From the NCBI GenBank assembly GCA_900068845.1, contig CEFQ01000003.1, forward strand, positions 124,001 through 188,000: a stretch of DNA of 64,000 bases, given 5' to 3'. Positions 17,961 to 27,350 of the stretch are shown in pieces; the first letter of the stretch is position 1, and every line of letters starts with the position of its first letter. The notes under the pieces are model-generated. The model saw only the letters and a program-made list of their open reading frames with translations, was not told the DNA's origin and did not search any database. This DNA is from Enterobacter ludwigii (GTDB taxonomy: Bacteria; Pseudomonadota; Gammaproteobacteria; Enterobacterales; Enterobacteriaceae). A program made the position numbers and the translations under genes.

Positions 17961-18886
17961 TGAGTATTCGCATCATCCCGCAGGACCAGCTGGAGAAAGG
18001 CGAAAAGCACACGGCGGAGCAGGTTCCGCCGTTACTTTTCCCCCGGTTGAAAAATCTGTATAGCCGCCGCGCGGCACGTTTGCGCGATCTGGCCGCGAAG
18101 AATCCGCTGGGTGATTATCTGCGCTTTGCCGCAGTGATTGCCGAAGCGCAGGAGATCGTGCTGTATGACCATCCGCTGCAGCTCGACCTGCAGCAGCGGC
18201 TGGCGCAAAGCGCTGAGCAGGGCAAACCGCCGCTCGACATCCACACTTACCCGCGCGATGCGCACTGGCAGCGTCTGTTGCATTCGCTGATCGCCGAGCT
18301 GAAGCCGGAGATGAGCGGCCAGGCGCTGGCGGTGCTGGAGAATCTGGAAAAAGCCTCCACCACCGAGCTAGAAAATATGGCGCAGGCGTTACTGGAAGGC
18401 GATTTCGCGCAGGTCAGCAGCGATAAATCACCCTTTATCTGGGCGGCGTTGTCGATTTACTGGGCGCAGATGGCAGCATTAATTCCCGGCAAAGCGCGCG
18501 CGGAATATGGCGAGCATCGTCAGTTCTGCCCGGTGTGCGCCAGCGTGCCGGTCACCAGCGTGGTACACATGAGCGTGGGCCAGCAGGGATTACGCTATCT
18601 GCACTGCAATTTGTGTGAGAGCGAATGGTATGTGGTGCGCAGCAAGTGCTCCAACTGCGAACAAACCGGCGATCTGCATTATTGGTCGCTGGACAGCGAA
18701 AAAGCGGCGGTAAAAGCAGAGAGCTGCGGCGACTGCGGCACGTACCTGAAGATGTTGTATCAGGAGAAGGATCCCGCCGTGGAGCCGGTCGCCGATGATT
18801 TGGCGTCGCTGGTGCTGGATGCCCGCATGGAACAGGAAGGATTCGCGCGCAGCAGCCTGAATCCCTTTATGTTCCCCGGCGATTGA
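17960..18886 (+). CDS. fdhE: formate dehydrogenase accessory protein FdhE
   Basis: Cytoplasmic factor needed for active formate dehydrogenase; it binds FdoG before export. The protein is 308 residues. The start at 17960 gives [10 protein letters not shown], as in E. coli (MSIRIIPQD), and lies in the TGATG overlap with fdoI; a longer open frame starting inside fdoI is rejected. The C-terminal half has the metal-binding CxxC pairs FCPVC, CNLC, CSNC and CGDC, a rubredoxin-like set. The conserved tail [16 protein letters not shown] is present. Confidence 0.96.
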   Translation: MSIRIIPQDQLEKGEKHTAEQVPPLLFPRLKNLYSRRAARLRDLAAKNPLGDYLRFAAVIAEAQEIVLYDHPLQLDLQQRLAQSAEQGKPPLDIHTYPRDAHWQRLLHSLIAELKPEMSGQALAVLENLEKASTTELENMAQALLEGDFAQVSSDKSPFIWAALSIYWAQMAALIPGKARAEYGEHRQFCPVCASVPVTSVVHMSVGQQGLRYLHCNLCESEWYVVRSKCSNCEQTGDLHYWSLDSEKAAVKAESCGDCGTYLKMLYQEKDPAVEPVADDLASLVLDARMEQEGFARSSLNPFMFPGD

Positions 18887-18910
18887 TCATTTCTAATGTT
18901 TCTACGGTCC

Positions 18911-18974
18911 GTAGCGGCGCAATTTATTGCGCATTATCATCGCTGAAACCACGCGCGATGAATCGCGCCGCTAC
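18911..18974. repeat. REP-like palindromic pair, family A, copy 2
   Basis: A longer form (64 bases) of the family A element. GTAGCGGCGCAATTTATTGC and ATGAATCGCGCCGCTAC are separated by an extra 24 bases, compared with copies at 10063 and 36232. It therefore looks like a REPIN-type pair with variable centre. It lies between fdhE and yibF. Confidence 0.85.
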
Positions 18975-19025
18975 AGATATGTGCCGATGGTAACCGCGTC
19001 TATTCAACTAACACGGAGGCGAACG

Positions 19026-19637
19026 ATGAAACTGATTGGCAGCTACACCAGCCCTTTTGTACGCAAAATTTCAGTGATCTTGCTGGAAAAAGGTCTGGTT
19101 TTTGAGTTCATCAACCAGTCGCCGTGGACCGATGAAAGTCACGTGCCGCAATACAATCCGCTGGGTAAAGTCCCGGCGCTAATTGATGATAATCAGCTGA
19201 CATGGTTCGACTCCTCGATCATCGCGCAGGTTATTGAACTGCGCGGCGATCTGCCTGCTCTGCTACCCAACGACGCCCTTCATGCCTTGCAAATCCGCCA
19301 GCTGGAAAAACTGGCCGACGGCATCAATGATGCCGCAGTGATGATCGTGCGCGAGCAAATGCGGCCCGGCGATCAGCAGTCTGAAGAGGTGCTGCTGCGC
19401 AATCGCGATAAAATCCAGCGCGGCCTCGATGCATTAGAAACCGCCGCTGCGCAGGGTGAATGGCTGAATAGCGGCACGCTAAATCTGGCCGATATCGCCA
19501 CCGGCTGCATGATTGGTTATCTCAACTTTCGCCGCGTGCTGCCAAACTGGTGCGTCAATCGCCCGGCGCTGGTGAAACTGGCCGAAAACCTGTTTGCGCG
19601 CGAAAGCTTTGCCCGCACCGTTCCGCCCACTCTCTAA
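19026..19637 (+). CDS. yibF: glutathione S-transferase YibF
   Basis: A 203-residue member of the glutathione S-transferase superfamily, close to E. coli YibF (202 residues). The N-terminal thioredoxin-like domain starts [19 protein letters not shown] and contains VPALI and DSSII, which bind glutathione. The C-terminal helical domain has [15 protein letters not shown]. The physiological substrate is unknown. The start at 19026 follows ACGGAGG; an upstream open-frame extension is rejected. It sits directly before selA, as in E. coli, nine bases away, and may be co-transcribed. Confidence 0.93.
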   Translation: MKLIGSYTSPFVRKISVILLEKGLVFEFINQSPWTDESHVPQYNPLGKVPALIDDNQLTWFDSSIIAQVIELRGDLPALLPNDALHALQIRQLEKLADGINDAAVMIVREQMRPGDQQSEEVLLRNRDKIQRGLDALETAAAQGEWLNSGTLNLADIATGCMIGYLNFRRVLPNWCVNRPALVKLAENLFARESFARTVPPTL

Positions 19638-19645
19638 GTCACGAG

Positions 19646-21025
19646 ATGAAAACCCTGTACAGTCAATTACCCGCTATCGACAGCCTGCTGCGCGATCCGG
19701 CGCTGCAGCCGCTGCTTGCTGATCTCGGCACCGCTTTTACCACGCGCCAGCTGCGCACCCTGCAGCAGGAAGCGCGCGAGCACATCCAGCAGCATCAAAC
19801 CTTGCCAGCCTGGCACGCGAGCTGGCCAGATGAAGCGCTGCGCCGCAGTCAGCAACAGCAGCAAAGTGCGCTGCGTCCGGTATTTAATCTCACCGGCACC
19901 GTGCTGCACACCAATCTCGGTCGCGCACAGCTGAGCGATCGCGCTATTGATGCCGTGGTTAACTGCCTGCGCCAGCCCGTGACGCTGGAATACGCGCTGG
20001 ATGATGCAGCGCGCGGTCATCGCGATCGCGTCGTCAGCGCGCTGCTGTGCGAATTAACCGGTGCGGAAGCGGTATGCATCGTTAACAATAACGCCGCCGC
20101 AGTATTATTGATGCTGGCCGCCCTGGCACCGGGGCGCGAAGTGATTGTCTCGCGCGGCGAGTTGGTAGAGATTGGTGGCGCCTTCCGTATTCCCGACGTA
20201 ATGCGCCAGGCGGGCTGTAAACTGGTCGAAGTCGGCACCACTAATCGCACTCACCTGAAGGATTACCGTGCGGCGATAGGCGAAAACAGCGGCCTGCTGA
20301 TGAAAGTGCACACCAGCAATTATCAGATTCAGGGCTTTACTCACGCAGTAACAGAAGCGGAGTTAGTTGAGCTGGGCGAAGCTTATCAATTGCCGGTGAT
20401 CACCGATCTTGGCAGCGGTTCACTGATCGATATGACCGAATATGGCCTGCCCGCCGAGCCGATGCCGCAACAGCTGATTGCCGCAGGCGTCAGTTTGGTG
20501 AGTTTCTCCGGCGACAAGCTGCTCGGCGGACCGCAGGCGGGCATCATCGTCGGTAAACAAGCGCTGATTGATCAGCTACAGTCGCATCCGCTTAAGCGTG
20601 CGCTGCGCGTCGATAAAATGACGCTCGCGGCGCTTGAAGCCACACTGCAACTCTATCGCCAGCCGGAAACGCTGCGCGAAGCCCTGCCGACGCTGCAACT
20701 GCTCACGCGTTCAGCCCATGACATTCAGCAACAGGCCGAACGATTGATGCCGGCATTACAACAGGCTTATGGCGCCGATTTTTCGCTAGCGATCGCCCCT
20801 TGTTCATCCCAAATCGGTAGCGGATCGCTGCCGGTCGAGCGCATTCCCAGTTTTGCGCTTACCTTCACGCCACGCGATGGTCGCGGCAGCCAGCTTGCCA
20901 GTTTGTCACAGCGCTGGCGCAACTTAGCGCGGCCGGTGATTGGCCGCATTCAGGAAGGCAAACTGTGGCTGGATTTACGCTGCCTTGACGATGAAGCCGC
21001 GCTGATTCAGGCCTTAGCACCATGA
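19646..21025 (+). CDS. selA: L-seryl-tRNA(Sec) selenium transferase
   Basis: PLP enzyme that converts Ser-tRNA(Sec) to selenocysteinyl-tRNA(Sec) using selenophosphate. The protein is 459 residues (463 in E. coli). Visible motifs are the family's [25 protein letters not shown], the aspartate in [11 protein letters not shown] and the Schiff-base lysine in [16 protein letters not shown]. The start [20 protein letters not shown] at 19646 is chosen over a longer frame that overlaps yibF. Its substrate tRNA is encoded by selC at 46683. The last four bases overlap selB (ATGA). Confidence 0.97.
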   Translation: MKTLYSQLPAIDSLLRDPALQPLLADLGTAFTTRQLRTLQQEAREHIQQHQTLPAWHASWPDEALRRSQQQQQSALRPVFNLTGTVLHTNLGRAQLSDRAIDAVVNCLRQPVTLEYALDDAARGHRDRVVSALLCELTGAEAVCIVNNNAAAVLLMLAALAPGREVIVSRGELVEIGGAFRIPDVMRQAGCKLVEVGTTNRTHLKDYRAAIGENSGLLMKVHTSNYQIQGFTHAVTEAELVELGEAYQLPVITDLGSGSLIDMTEYGLPAEPMPQQLIAAGVSLVSFSGDKLLGGPQAGIIVGKQALIDQLQSHPLKRALRVDKMTLAALEATLQLYRQPETLREALPTLQLLTRSAHDIQQQAERLMPALQQAYGADFSLAIAPCSSQIGSGSLPVERIPSFALTFTPRDGRGSQLASLSQRWRNLARPVIGRIQEGKLWLDLRCLDDEAALIQALAP

Positions 21026-22875
21026 TTATTGCCACCGCTGGACACGTCGATCATGGCAAAACCGCGCTGCTACACGCCTTAACCGGCGTCGATGCCGATC
21101 GCCTGCCGGAGGAGAAACGGCGCGGCATGACCATCGATCTCGGCTACGCTTACTGGCCGCAGCCGGAGGGTCGCGTGCTCGGCTTTATCGATGTGCCGGG
21201 CCACGAAAAATTTCTCGCCAACATGCTGGCCGGTATCGGCGGCATTCATCATGCGCTGTTGGTGGTGGCCTGCGACGACGGCGTGATGCCGCAAACCCGT
21301 GAACATCTGCAGCTGCTCAGTCTGGCCGGGCAGCCGCCGCTCAGCGTAGCGCTGACCAAAGCCGATCGCGTGGATGAGCTGCGCATCGCCGACGTGCAGC
21401 AGCAGGTGGCGCAGCTCACGCAGCAACTTGGCTGGCAGGCGGTGCCGCAATTTGTCACCAGCAGTCACACGCAGCGAGGTATTGATGCGTTGCGCCTGCA
21501 TCTCAGCAGCCTGCCAGAGCCTGCTTTCGACGATCGTTACCGTTTCCGCCTCGCCATCGATCGCGCCTTCACGTTGAAAGGGACTGGCTTAGTGGTCACC
21601 GGCACCGCGCTTGCTGGCGAAGTGAACGTCGGCGATACACTCTGGCTCAGCAGCCTGAACCTGCCGCTACGCGTGCGTGCGCTGCATGCACAGAACCAAT
21701 CGGTGACGCGGGCGCAGGCTGGAGAACGTATTGCGCTAAATATCGTCGGTGACGTAGAAAAAGCACAGATCGCGCGCGGTGATTGGCTGCTGTCTCAGGC
21801 AAAACCGGAAGGCACCACGCGCTTAACGGTGGCGCTGCGTTTGCTGCAGCCGCTGAAAAGCGCATCACAGCCGATTCATATCCACCACGCCGCCAGCCAC
21901 GTCACCGGACGCGTCACGCTGCTGGCGGATGACATAGCGGAAATAGTACTGAATGAGCCGCTGTGGCTCGCTGAAAACGATCGGCTGATTATTCGCGACA
22001 GCAACGCGCAGCAAACGCTGGGTGGTGCGCGCGTGCTGCTACTCGACAGTAAAAAACGCGGCAAACGTCAGACGGATTATCTGGCCTGGCTGCAACAACT
22101 CGCTGCTGCAGACGATAACGACGCCCGCCTACGCGCACATCTGGCATATCAACCTATCGAGGTGCGTGAGCTGGGCTGGGCACGGCAATTCACCGAGCCA
22201 GCGCTGGACACGTTAATCGAGGACATCGCGCCAGTGCAGCTTGGCAGCGCGTTGATGAGTCCGGCGCAGGCCGCGCAATGGCAACAGATGCTGCTGGAGT
22301 CTTTAGCACATTTTCATCAGCAGCATCCGGAAGTACCGGGCATTGGCCACGATCGCCTGCGTCGTGTGGCAATGCCGCATCAGCCTGCTGAATGGGTGTT
22401 AGAACTGATAGATCAGTTGCTGGCGCAAGGTCAGCTGCAACAGCGACAAGGCTGGCTGCATCTGCCCGATTTCGAACCGCGCTTTAACCCGCAGGAAGCA
22501 ACACTGTGGCAGCAGGTTGGCCCGCTATTTGGCGATCAGCCGCTGTGGGTGCGTGATATCGCGCTGACGCTGCAGCAGGATGAGCAGGCGATTCGCTCGC
22601 TGTTGCTTACCGCGGCACGCCTCGGACATATCACCGCGATCGTGCGCGATCGCTACTATCGCAGCGACCAGATCCAGATCTTCGCCGATCTGATTCGTCA
22701 GCGCGCCGAGCAAGGTGGCAGCACCAGCGCCGCCGATTTCCGCAATCAGCTGGGAACCGGCCGTAAAGTGGCGGTACAAATTCTCGAATTCTTCGACCGC
22801 AGCGGCTTCACCCGTCGCCGGGGTAACGATCATCTGCTGCGCGACGCGCGCCTGTTTCCCGCTTCTTCCCGCTAA
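21022..22875 (+). CDS. selB: selenocysteine-specific elongation factor SelB
   Basis: GTP-binding factor that delivers Sec-tRNA to UGA codons marked by a SECIS hairpin. The protein is 617 residues (614 in E. coli). The EF-Tu-like N-terminal part has [27 protein letters not shown] and TKAD. The C-terminal half holds the winged-helix domains that bind the SECIS RNA, ending [25 protein letters not shown]-type sequence conserved in enterobacteria. It overlaps selA by four bases, so it is translationally coupled. Confidence 0.97.
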   Translation: MIIATAGHVDHGKTALLHALTGVDADRLPEEKRRGMTIDLGYAYWPQPEGRVLGFIDVPGHEKFLANMLAGIGGIHHALLVVACDDGVMPQTREHLQLLSLAGQPPLSVALTKADRVDELRIADVQQQVAQLTQQLGWQAVPQFVTSSHTQRGIDALRLHLSSLPEPAFDDRYRFRLAIDRAFTLKGTGLVVTGTALAGEVNVGDTLWLSSLNLPLRVRALHAQNQSVTRAQAGERIALNIVGDVEKAQIARGDWLLSQAKPEGTTRLTVALRLLQPLKSASQPIHIHHAASHVTGRVTLLADDIAEIVLNEPLWLAENDRLIIRDSNAQQTLGGARVLLLDSKKRGKRQTDYLAWLQQLAAADDNDARLRAHLAYQPIEVRELGWARQFTEPALDTLIEDIAPVQLGSALMSPAQAAQWQQMLLESLAHFHQQHPEVPGIGHDRLRRVAMPHQPAEWVLELIDQLLAQGQLQQRQGWLHLPDFEPRFNPQEATLWQQVGPLFGDQPLWVRDIALTLQQDEQAIRSLLLTAARLGHITAIVRDRYYRSDQIQIFADLIRQRAEQGGSTSAADFRNQLGTGRKVAVQILEFFDRSGFTRRRGNDHLLRDARLFPASSR

Positions 22876-22952
22876 ATTCCCTCGCGTTGCCTCGCAGTTC
22901 AACTTGTAACTGCGCTGCAACGCACGTTCCCTGTTGCGCAAAAAAGTGCCAG

Positions 22953-22975
22953 AATGTAAGAAATACTCTTACATT
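22953..22975. promoter_or_regulatory. palindromic operator of the ParD/ParE-type operon
   Basis: AATGTAAGA, 5-base centre AATAC, TCTTACATT: a perfect 9-bp inverted repeat that ends five bases before the antitoxin ATG. Type II antitoxins with a ribbon-helix-helix fold bind such palindromes to repress their own operon, so this is the likely autoregulatory site and overlaps the promoter. Confidence 0.75.
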
Positions 22976-22980
22976 GGATA

Positions 22981-23271
22981 ATGATGATGGCACGTACCAT
23001 GACGATCGATTTAGGCGATGAACTGCGCGAGTTTGTTGAATCTCTGGTGGAGTCCGGCGACTACCGTACGCAAAGCGAAGTGGTACGCGACTCGCTGCGT
23101 TTGCTGCGTGAAAAGCAGGCGGAATCAAAGCTGGAGAATTTGAAAAAATTGATTCAGCAGGGACTCGATAGCGGAGTAGCGGAAGATTGGGACATAGACG
23201 TTTTTCTTAGCAGAATGAGAGCCAAGGTCGGCATAGATGAAAAGGATGATAAAGATAATGAAAGAAGCTGA
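22981..23271 (+). CDS. ParD-family antitoxin
   Basis: A 96-residue type II antitoxin. Residues about 4-45 (ARTMTIDLGDELREFVESLV, then the RTQSEVVRDSLRLLREK helix pair) form a ribbon-helix-helix DNA-binding domain. The C-terminal part is acidic and should wrap around the toxin. Three consecutive ATG codons begin at 22981, so the exact start is uncertain. The gene overlaps the toxin gene by 35 bases. It follows selB and has its own palindromic operator. Confidence 0.9.
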   Translation: MMMARTMTIDLGDELREFVESLVESGDYRTQSEVVRDSLRLLREKQAESKLENLKKLIQQGLDSGVAEDWDIDVFLSRMRAKVGIDEKDDKDNERS

Positions 23272-23545
23272 TGATGATTTGGAATCGATTTGGTTTTACG
23301 GCTATTTAAACTTCGGCAGTAAGAAAGCAAAGCAATATGTGCTTATGCTGCATCAGCGGTTTAATCAGCTAACCACAAATGAGCTAGGCCGCAAGCGCGC
23401 AGAACTGGGCGCAAACGTATTTTCGCTGCCGCATCGAGAGCATGTCATTTACTATCGCTCAGAACCTGAGAACGTATTTATTGTTCGTGTACTACATCAT
23501 TCACAAGATGCATTTATTCGTTTCACACAGCTTCAGTGGTTCTGA
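23237..23545 (+). CDS. ParE/RelE-superfamily toxin
   Basis: A 102-residue toxin of the ParE/RelE fold. The start region MIKIMKEADDDLESIWFYG matches the family's first strand and helix, and the C-terminal HVIYYRSEPENVFIVRVLH matches the usual final strands with R and H. ParE toxins inhibit DNA gyrase; whether this one does is not shown. Starts at 23237, 23246 or 23258 are possible; the first keeps the first beta strand and has AAGG nine bases upstream. The reading frame is clearly AT-richer than the neighbouring selB and glyS, a sign of recent arrival. Confidence 0.85.
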   Translation: MKRMIKIMKEADDDLESIWFYGYLNFGSKKAKQYVLMLHQRFNQLTTNELGRKRAELGANVFSLPHREHVIYYRSEPENVFIVRVLHHSQDAFIRFTQLQWF

Positions 23546-23549
23546 ATAA

Positions 23550-23575
23550 AAAAGGGACGATTTCTCGTCCCTTTT
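23550..23575. terminator. bidirectional terminator between parE-type gene and glyS
   Basis: AAAAGGGACGA, loop TTTC, TCGTCCCTTTT: a perfect 11-bp inverted repeat with A/T ends, placed four bases after the toxin stop and convergent with glyS. It should stop transcription from both sides. Confidence 0.88.
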
Positions 23576-23588
23576 GTTGATCAGCCTT

Positions 23589-23613
23589 GTAAGGTCGCCA
23601 TTCATGGCGACCT
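23589..23613. repeat. REP-like palindrome, family B
   Basis: GTA followed by AGGTCGCCA, loop TTCA, TGGCGACCT. It shares the GTAGGGTCGCCATTCATGGC core with the tandem repeat after mtlR and with 28336, 38403 and 62413. It lies between the TA terminator and the glyS stop codon. Confidence 0.8.
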
Positions 23614-23619
23614 GGCCAA

Positions 23620-25689
23620 TTACTGCAGCAGCGAAATGTCCGCCACCTGCAAGAACAGCTGGCGCAGCTGTGCCAGCAGCGTCAAACGGTTAATACGCAC
23701 CGCCTGATCATCGGCATTTACCATCACTTTATCGAAGAAGTTATCCACCGCTTCACGCAGTTGCGCCAGTTCCTCCAGCGCATCCTGATAGCGACCTTCT
23801 GCAAAGTACGGCTGCAGCTTGTCGCCCAGTGCGGTCACGAAGGTCGCCAGTTGGATCTCTTCGTTCTCTTTCAGCAGGGAAGCCTGCACGCTGTCATTCA
23901 GGGTTTCGGTCGACTTCGCCAGGATATTCGACACGCGTTTGTTAGCAGCGGCCAGTGTGGCTGCGGCTTCCAGCGTGCGGAAGTGCGAAACCGCCTTCAT
24001 GCGCGCATCGAAATCAGCTGGACGCGTTGGACGACGCGCCAGCACCGCCTGAATGGTGTCAACGCTGTGGCCCTCTTCCTGATACCAGGTACGGAAACGG
24101 CCCAGCATAAAGTCGATCACTTCATCGACAACCTTGGCGTTGCTCAGCTTGCTACCGTACAGGCGCACCGCTTCTTCGGTCAGCGTTTGCAGATCGAGCG
24201 GCAGGTTTTTCTCCACAATGATGCGCAGCACACCCAGCGCGGCACGGCGCAGTGCAAACGGATCTTTGTCGCCTTTCGGATGCTGACCAATACCGAAGAT
24301 ACCCGCGAGGGTGTCCATCTTGTCGGCAATCGCCACGGCACAGGCCACCGGATTCGATGGCAGATCGTCACCGGCAAAGCGCGGCTGATACTGCTCGTTC
24401 AGCGCTACAGCCACATCTTCCGCTTCACCATCGTGGCGCGCGTAGTGCATGCCCATCACGCCCTGCGTGTCAGTGAACTCGAAGACCATGTTGGTCATCA
24501 GGTCACATTTCGACAGCAAGCCCGCGCGGGTGGCGTGATTCACATCAGCGCCAATCTGCGCGGCAATCCAGCCAGCCAGCGCCTGAATGCGATCCGTTTT
24601 GTCACGCAGCGTACCCAGCTCTTTCTGGAACAGTACGGTTTCCAGACGCGGCAGATTATCTTCCAAACGCTTTTTGCGATCGGAGTTGAAGAAGAACTCG
24701 GCATCCGCCAGACGCGGACGCACCACCTTCTCGTTACCGGAGATGATCTGCTGTGGATCTTTGGATTCGATGTTGGTGACGAAGATGAAATTCGGCAGCA
24801 GCTTGCCCGCCGCGTCATATACCGGGAAATACTTCTGGTCACCTTTCATGGTGTAAACCAGCGCTTCAGCCGGTACCGCGAGGAACTTCTCTTCGAATTT
24901 TGCCGTCAGCACCACCGGCCATTCCACCAGCGAGGTCACTTCTTCCAGCAGGCTTTCGCTCAGATCGGCGATGCCGCCAATCTGCTGTGCCGCTGCTTCC
25001 GCATCCGCTTTGATTTTGGCTTTACGCGCGGCGTAATCCGCCATCACTTTGCCGCGTTCCAGCAACAGCTGCGGATACTGATCGGCGTTGTCGATGGTGA
25101 ACTCTGGCTCGCCCATAAAGCGATGACCGCGAATCACGCGATCAGAGGTGATTCCGAGAATCTTCGCGGGAATGAGCTCGTCACCCAGCAGCAGCGTAAC
25201 GGTGTGCACCGGACGCACAAACTGCACGTCGCTCGCGCCCCAGCGCATCAGCTTAGGAATCGGCAGCTTGCTCAGCGCGGTGGCCACCATGGCTGGCAGC
25301 AGCGCCTGCGCGCTTTCACCGGTGATCGCGGCGCGATGCACCAGCCATTCGCCTTTGTCGGTGCTTAGACGTTCAGCCTGAGCAACGGTGATACCGTTAC
25401 CCCGCGCCCAACCTTCGGCCGCTTTGGTGGCGTTGCCCTCAGCATCAAACGCGGCGGCAATCGCCGGGCCACGTTTTTCAACTTCACGATCCGGCTGCGC
25501 GGCAGCCAGCTGGGCGACTTTCAGCGCCAGCCGGCGCGGAGCAGCAAACCAGCTCACTTCGCCGTGCGCCAGACCGGCGCTATCGAGTTCAGCGGTGAAG
25601 TGCGCAGCAAAGGCTTCGGCCAGGCTGCGCAGCGCTTTCGGAGGCAACTCTTCGGTGCCAATTTCCACCAGGAAAGTTTTATCGGTCAT
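23620..25689 (-). CDS. glyS: glycine--tRNA ligase beta subunit
   Basis: Beta subunit of the alpha2-beta2 glycyl-tRNA synthetase, which charges tRNA-Gly. The 689-residue length equals that of E. coli GlyS, and the protein begins [20 protein letters not shown] after the initiator Met, the family signature. The C-terminal region includes the anticodon-binding DALR-type part ([14 protein letters not shown].. to [14 protein letters not shown]). It is the second gene of glyQS, nine bases after glyQ. Confidence 0.98.
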   Translation of the reverse strand: MTDKTFLVEIGTEELPPKALRSLAEAFAAHFTAELDSAGLAHGEVSWFAAPRRLALKVAQLAAAQPDREVEKRGPAIAAAFDAEGNATKAAEGWARGNGITVAQAERLSTDKGEWLVHRAAITGESAQALLPAMVATALSKLPIPKLMRWGASDVQFVRPVHTVTLLLGDELIPAKILGITSDRVIRGHRFMGEPEFTIDNADQYPQLLLERGKVMADYAARKAKIKADAEAAAQQIGGIADLSESLLEEVTSLVEWPVVLTAKFEEKFLAVPAEALVYTMKGDQKYFPVYDAAGKLLPNFIFVTNIESKDPQQIISGNEKVVRPRLADAEFFFNSDRKKRLEDNLPRLETVLFQKELGTLRDKTDRIQALAGWIAAQIGADVNHATRAGLLSKCDLMTNMVFEFTDTQGVMGMHYARHDGEAEDVAVALNEQYQPRFAGDDLPSNPVACAVAIADKMDTLAGIFGIGQHPKGDKDPFALRRAALGVLRIIVEKNLPLDLQTLTEEAVRLYGSKLSNAKVVDEVIDFMLGRFRTWYQEEGHSVDTIQAVLARRPTRPADFDARMKAVSHFRTLEAAATLAAANKRVSNILAKSTETLNDSVQASLLKENEEIQLATFVTALGDKLQPYFAEGRYQDALEELAQLREAVDNFFDKVMVNADDQAVRINRLTLLAQLRQLFLQVADISLLQ

Positions 25690-25698
25690 GGCTGCCTC

Positions 25699-26610
25699 TT
25701 ACTTGTTTTTATTGCACAACGGGAAGCCAAGCGCCTCACGGGACGCATAATAGGCTTCCGCCACGGCTTTCGTCAGGGTGCGGATACGCAGGATATAGCG
25801 CTGACGTTCGGTAACCGAAATCGCCTTGCGTGCGTCCAGCAGATTAAAGCTGTGCGCCGCTTTTAGAATGCGCTCGTAAGCCGGCAGCGGCAGCGGTTTC
25901 TCCAGCGCCAGCAGCTGCTGTGCTTCTTTTTCATACTGCTCGAAGCAGGTGAAGAGGAAGTCGACGTCGGCGTATTCGAAGTTGTAGGTCGATTGTTCCA
26001 CTTCGTTCTGATGGAACACTTCGCCGTAAGTGGTTTTACCGAACGGACCGTCGCTCCACACCAGATCGTAAACGCTGTCGACGCCCTGAATGTACATCGC
26101 CAGGCGCTCTAAGCCGTAAGTGATCTCACCGGTCACCGGCTTGCACTCAAGGCCGCCAACCTGCTGGAAGTAAGTGAACTGCGTCACTTCCATGCCGTTC
26201 AGCCACACTTCCCAACCGAGTCCCCATGCGCCAAGCGTTGGGTTTTCCCAGTTGTCTTCGACAAAGCGAATGTCATGGATGGTGGGATCCATACCCAGCT
26301 CTTTCAGCGACCCAAGGTATAGCTCCTGAAGGTTGTCCGGGTTCGGCTTAATCACCACCTGGAACTGGTAATAGTGCTGCAAACGGTTCGGGTTTTCACC
26401 GTAACGTCCATCAGTTGGACGACGAGATGGCTGCACATAGGCGGTCGCCATCGGCTCTGGGCCTAAGGCGCGCAGGCAAGTCATCGGGTGTGAGGTGCCG
26501 GCGCCCACTTCCATGTCCAACGGTTGGACAATGGTGCAGCCCTGGCGCGCCCAGTAATCCTGCAAGGTCAGGATCAGGCCCTGAAAGGTCTTGGTATCAA
26601 ACTTTTGCAT
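25699..26610 (-). CDS. glyQ: glycine--tRNA ligase alpha subunit
   Basis: Catalytic alpha subunit of glycyl-tRNA synthetase. The start at 26610 gives [20 protein letters not shown] and 303 residues, identical in length to E. coli GlyQ; a longer frame to 26634 lacks support. Conserved class II motifs include [32 protein letters not shown] and [20 protein letters not shown]. First gene of the glyQS operon; its promoter lies in the 347-base gap shared with the divergent nine-gene operon. Confidence 0.98.
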   Translation of the reverse strand: MQKFDTKTFQGLILTLQDYWARQGCTIVQPLDMEVGAGTSHPMTCLRALGPEPMATAYVQPSRRPTDGRYGENPNRLQHYYQFQVVIKPNPDNLQELYLGSLKELGMDPTIHDIRFVEDNWENPTLGAWGLGWEVWLNGMEVTQFTYFQQVGGLECKPVTGEITYGLERLAMYIQGVDSVYDLVWSDGPFGKTTYGEVFHQNEVEQSTYNFEYADVDFLFTCFEQYEKEAQQLLALEKPLPLPAYERILKAAHSFNLLDARKAISVTERQRYILRIRTLTKAVAEAYYASREALGFPLCNKNK

Positions 26611-26752
26611 GTTGAATTCGCACGCGATACGCATCGGTTAAAAAAAGAGTGCGCCAGTATACCCTTTGACCGCAGATTGTGCAGCCGGAAATCCAGGCCA
26701 GCGATCAGGCGATTGCGGCAGGGTTTAGCGGATAAGAATAGAACAATAAGAA

Positions 26753-26766
26753 AATCGTATACGATT
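26753..26766. promoter_or_regulatory. GntR-type operator 1 (distal)
   Basis: AATCGTATACGATT, a perfect 14-bp palindrome. The 10-base core TCGTATACGA is repeated at 26913. Palindromes around GTATAC are the usual sites of FadR/FCD-subfamily GntR regulators, and such a regulator is encoded in the downstream operon at 34278. Confidence 0.8.
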
Positions 26767-26853
26767 CACACTCATCCTCCGCCATTGCAATAGAAATCCC
26801 ATTAAAACCTTAAATTTCATTATTTTGACCGATATATCAGCGAATCTTATTAC

Positions 26854-26867
26854 GTGATATACATCAC
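26854..26867. promoter_or_regulatory. CRP-like site upstream of the nine-gene operon
   Basis: GTGATATACATCAC matches CRP half-sites GTGA-N6-TCAC and is itself a near-perfect palindrome. With the promoter at 26898-26926, its centre is about 72 bases before the predicted transcription start, a known position for class I CRP activation. It suggests glucose repression of the operon. Confidence 0.55.
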
Positions 26868-26897
26868 CTTTTTGACCCAATGGTTAAAAATTGCGCA

Positions 26898-26926
26898 TTG
26901 ACACTCGTGTGATCGTATACGAAATT
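26898..26926 (+). promoter_or_regulatory. promoter and proximal GntR-type operator of the nine-gene operon
   Basis: A consensus -35 box TTGACA lies at 26898-26903. A weak -10 (GAAATT, 26921-26926) follows at 17 bases. The spacer contains ATCGTATACGAAAT (26912-26925), with the same TCGTATACGA core as the distal operator. A bound GntR protein would cover the promoter, so repression is expected. The ridA-type ATG is at 26958. Confidence 0.65.
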
Positions 26927-26957
26927 GCGGTGAAACAGATTCGCTTGAGATTTCACC

Positions 26958-27350
26958 ATGAAGATTGCGCTTAGTTACCCAGGAATGAACGCCAGCGACC
27001 GCCCAATGGGACCTGCGCCGCTCTCCGCCGCCGTGTTGCACGAACCGATGCTGTTTATTTCCGGCCAGGTGGCTATTGATCCCTACAGCGGCGAGATTAT
27101 TGGCCACGACATTGCCAGCCAGACGCGTCAGGTGCTGAAAAACGTCGGCGATCTGCTGAGCGAAGCGCAAATGACCTTCGACAACGTGGTCCGCGTCACC
27201 ATTTATCTCACCGACCTCAGCACTTTCAGCGAGATGAACGCCGCTTACAGCGAATTCTTCCAGTTTCCCTTCCCGGCGCGTGCCACCGTCGGCATTCAGC
27301 TCAACCATCCTGACCTGCTGGTCGAGATGGAAGTCACGGCGATGCGCTGA
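26958..27350 (+). CDS. RidA/YjgF/YER057c family protein
   Basis: A 130-residue RidA-family protein. Its members deaminate reactive enamine/imine intermediates made by PLP enzymes and release 2-ketoacids. FISGQVAIDPYSGEIIG, the MTFDNVVRVTIYLTDL block and the final FPFPARATVGIQLNHPDLLVE (broken here as two segments, with the Arg of PARATV that binds the carboxylate) are present. First gene of the nine-gene operon; its stop overlaps the next start (TGATG at 27348-27352). In this setting it may handle an unstable nitrogen-containing intermediate of the pathway. Confidence 0.92.
   Translation: MKIALSYPGMNASDRPMGPAPLSAAVLHEPMLFISGQVAIDPYSGEIIGHDIASQTRQVLKNVGDLLSEAQMTFDNVVRVTIYLTDLSTFSEMNAAYSEFFQFPFPARATVGIQLNHPDLLVEMEVTAMR

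Noticed and set aside
23761-25368. 535-residue plus-strand open frame inside glyS
   Set aside because: It is antisense to the full-length, well-matched glyS and has no recognised domain.
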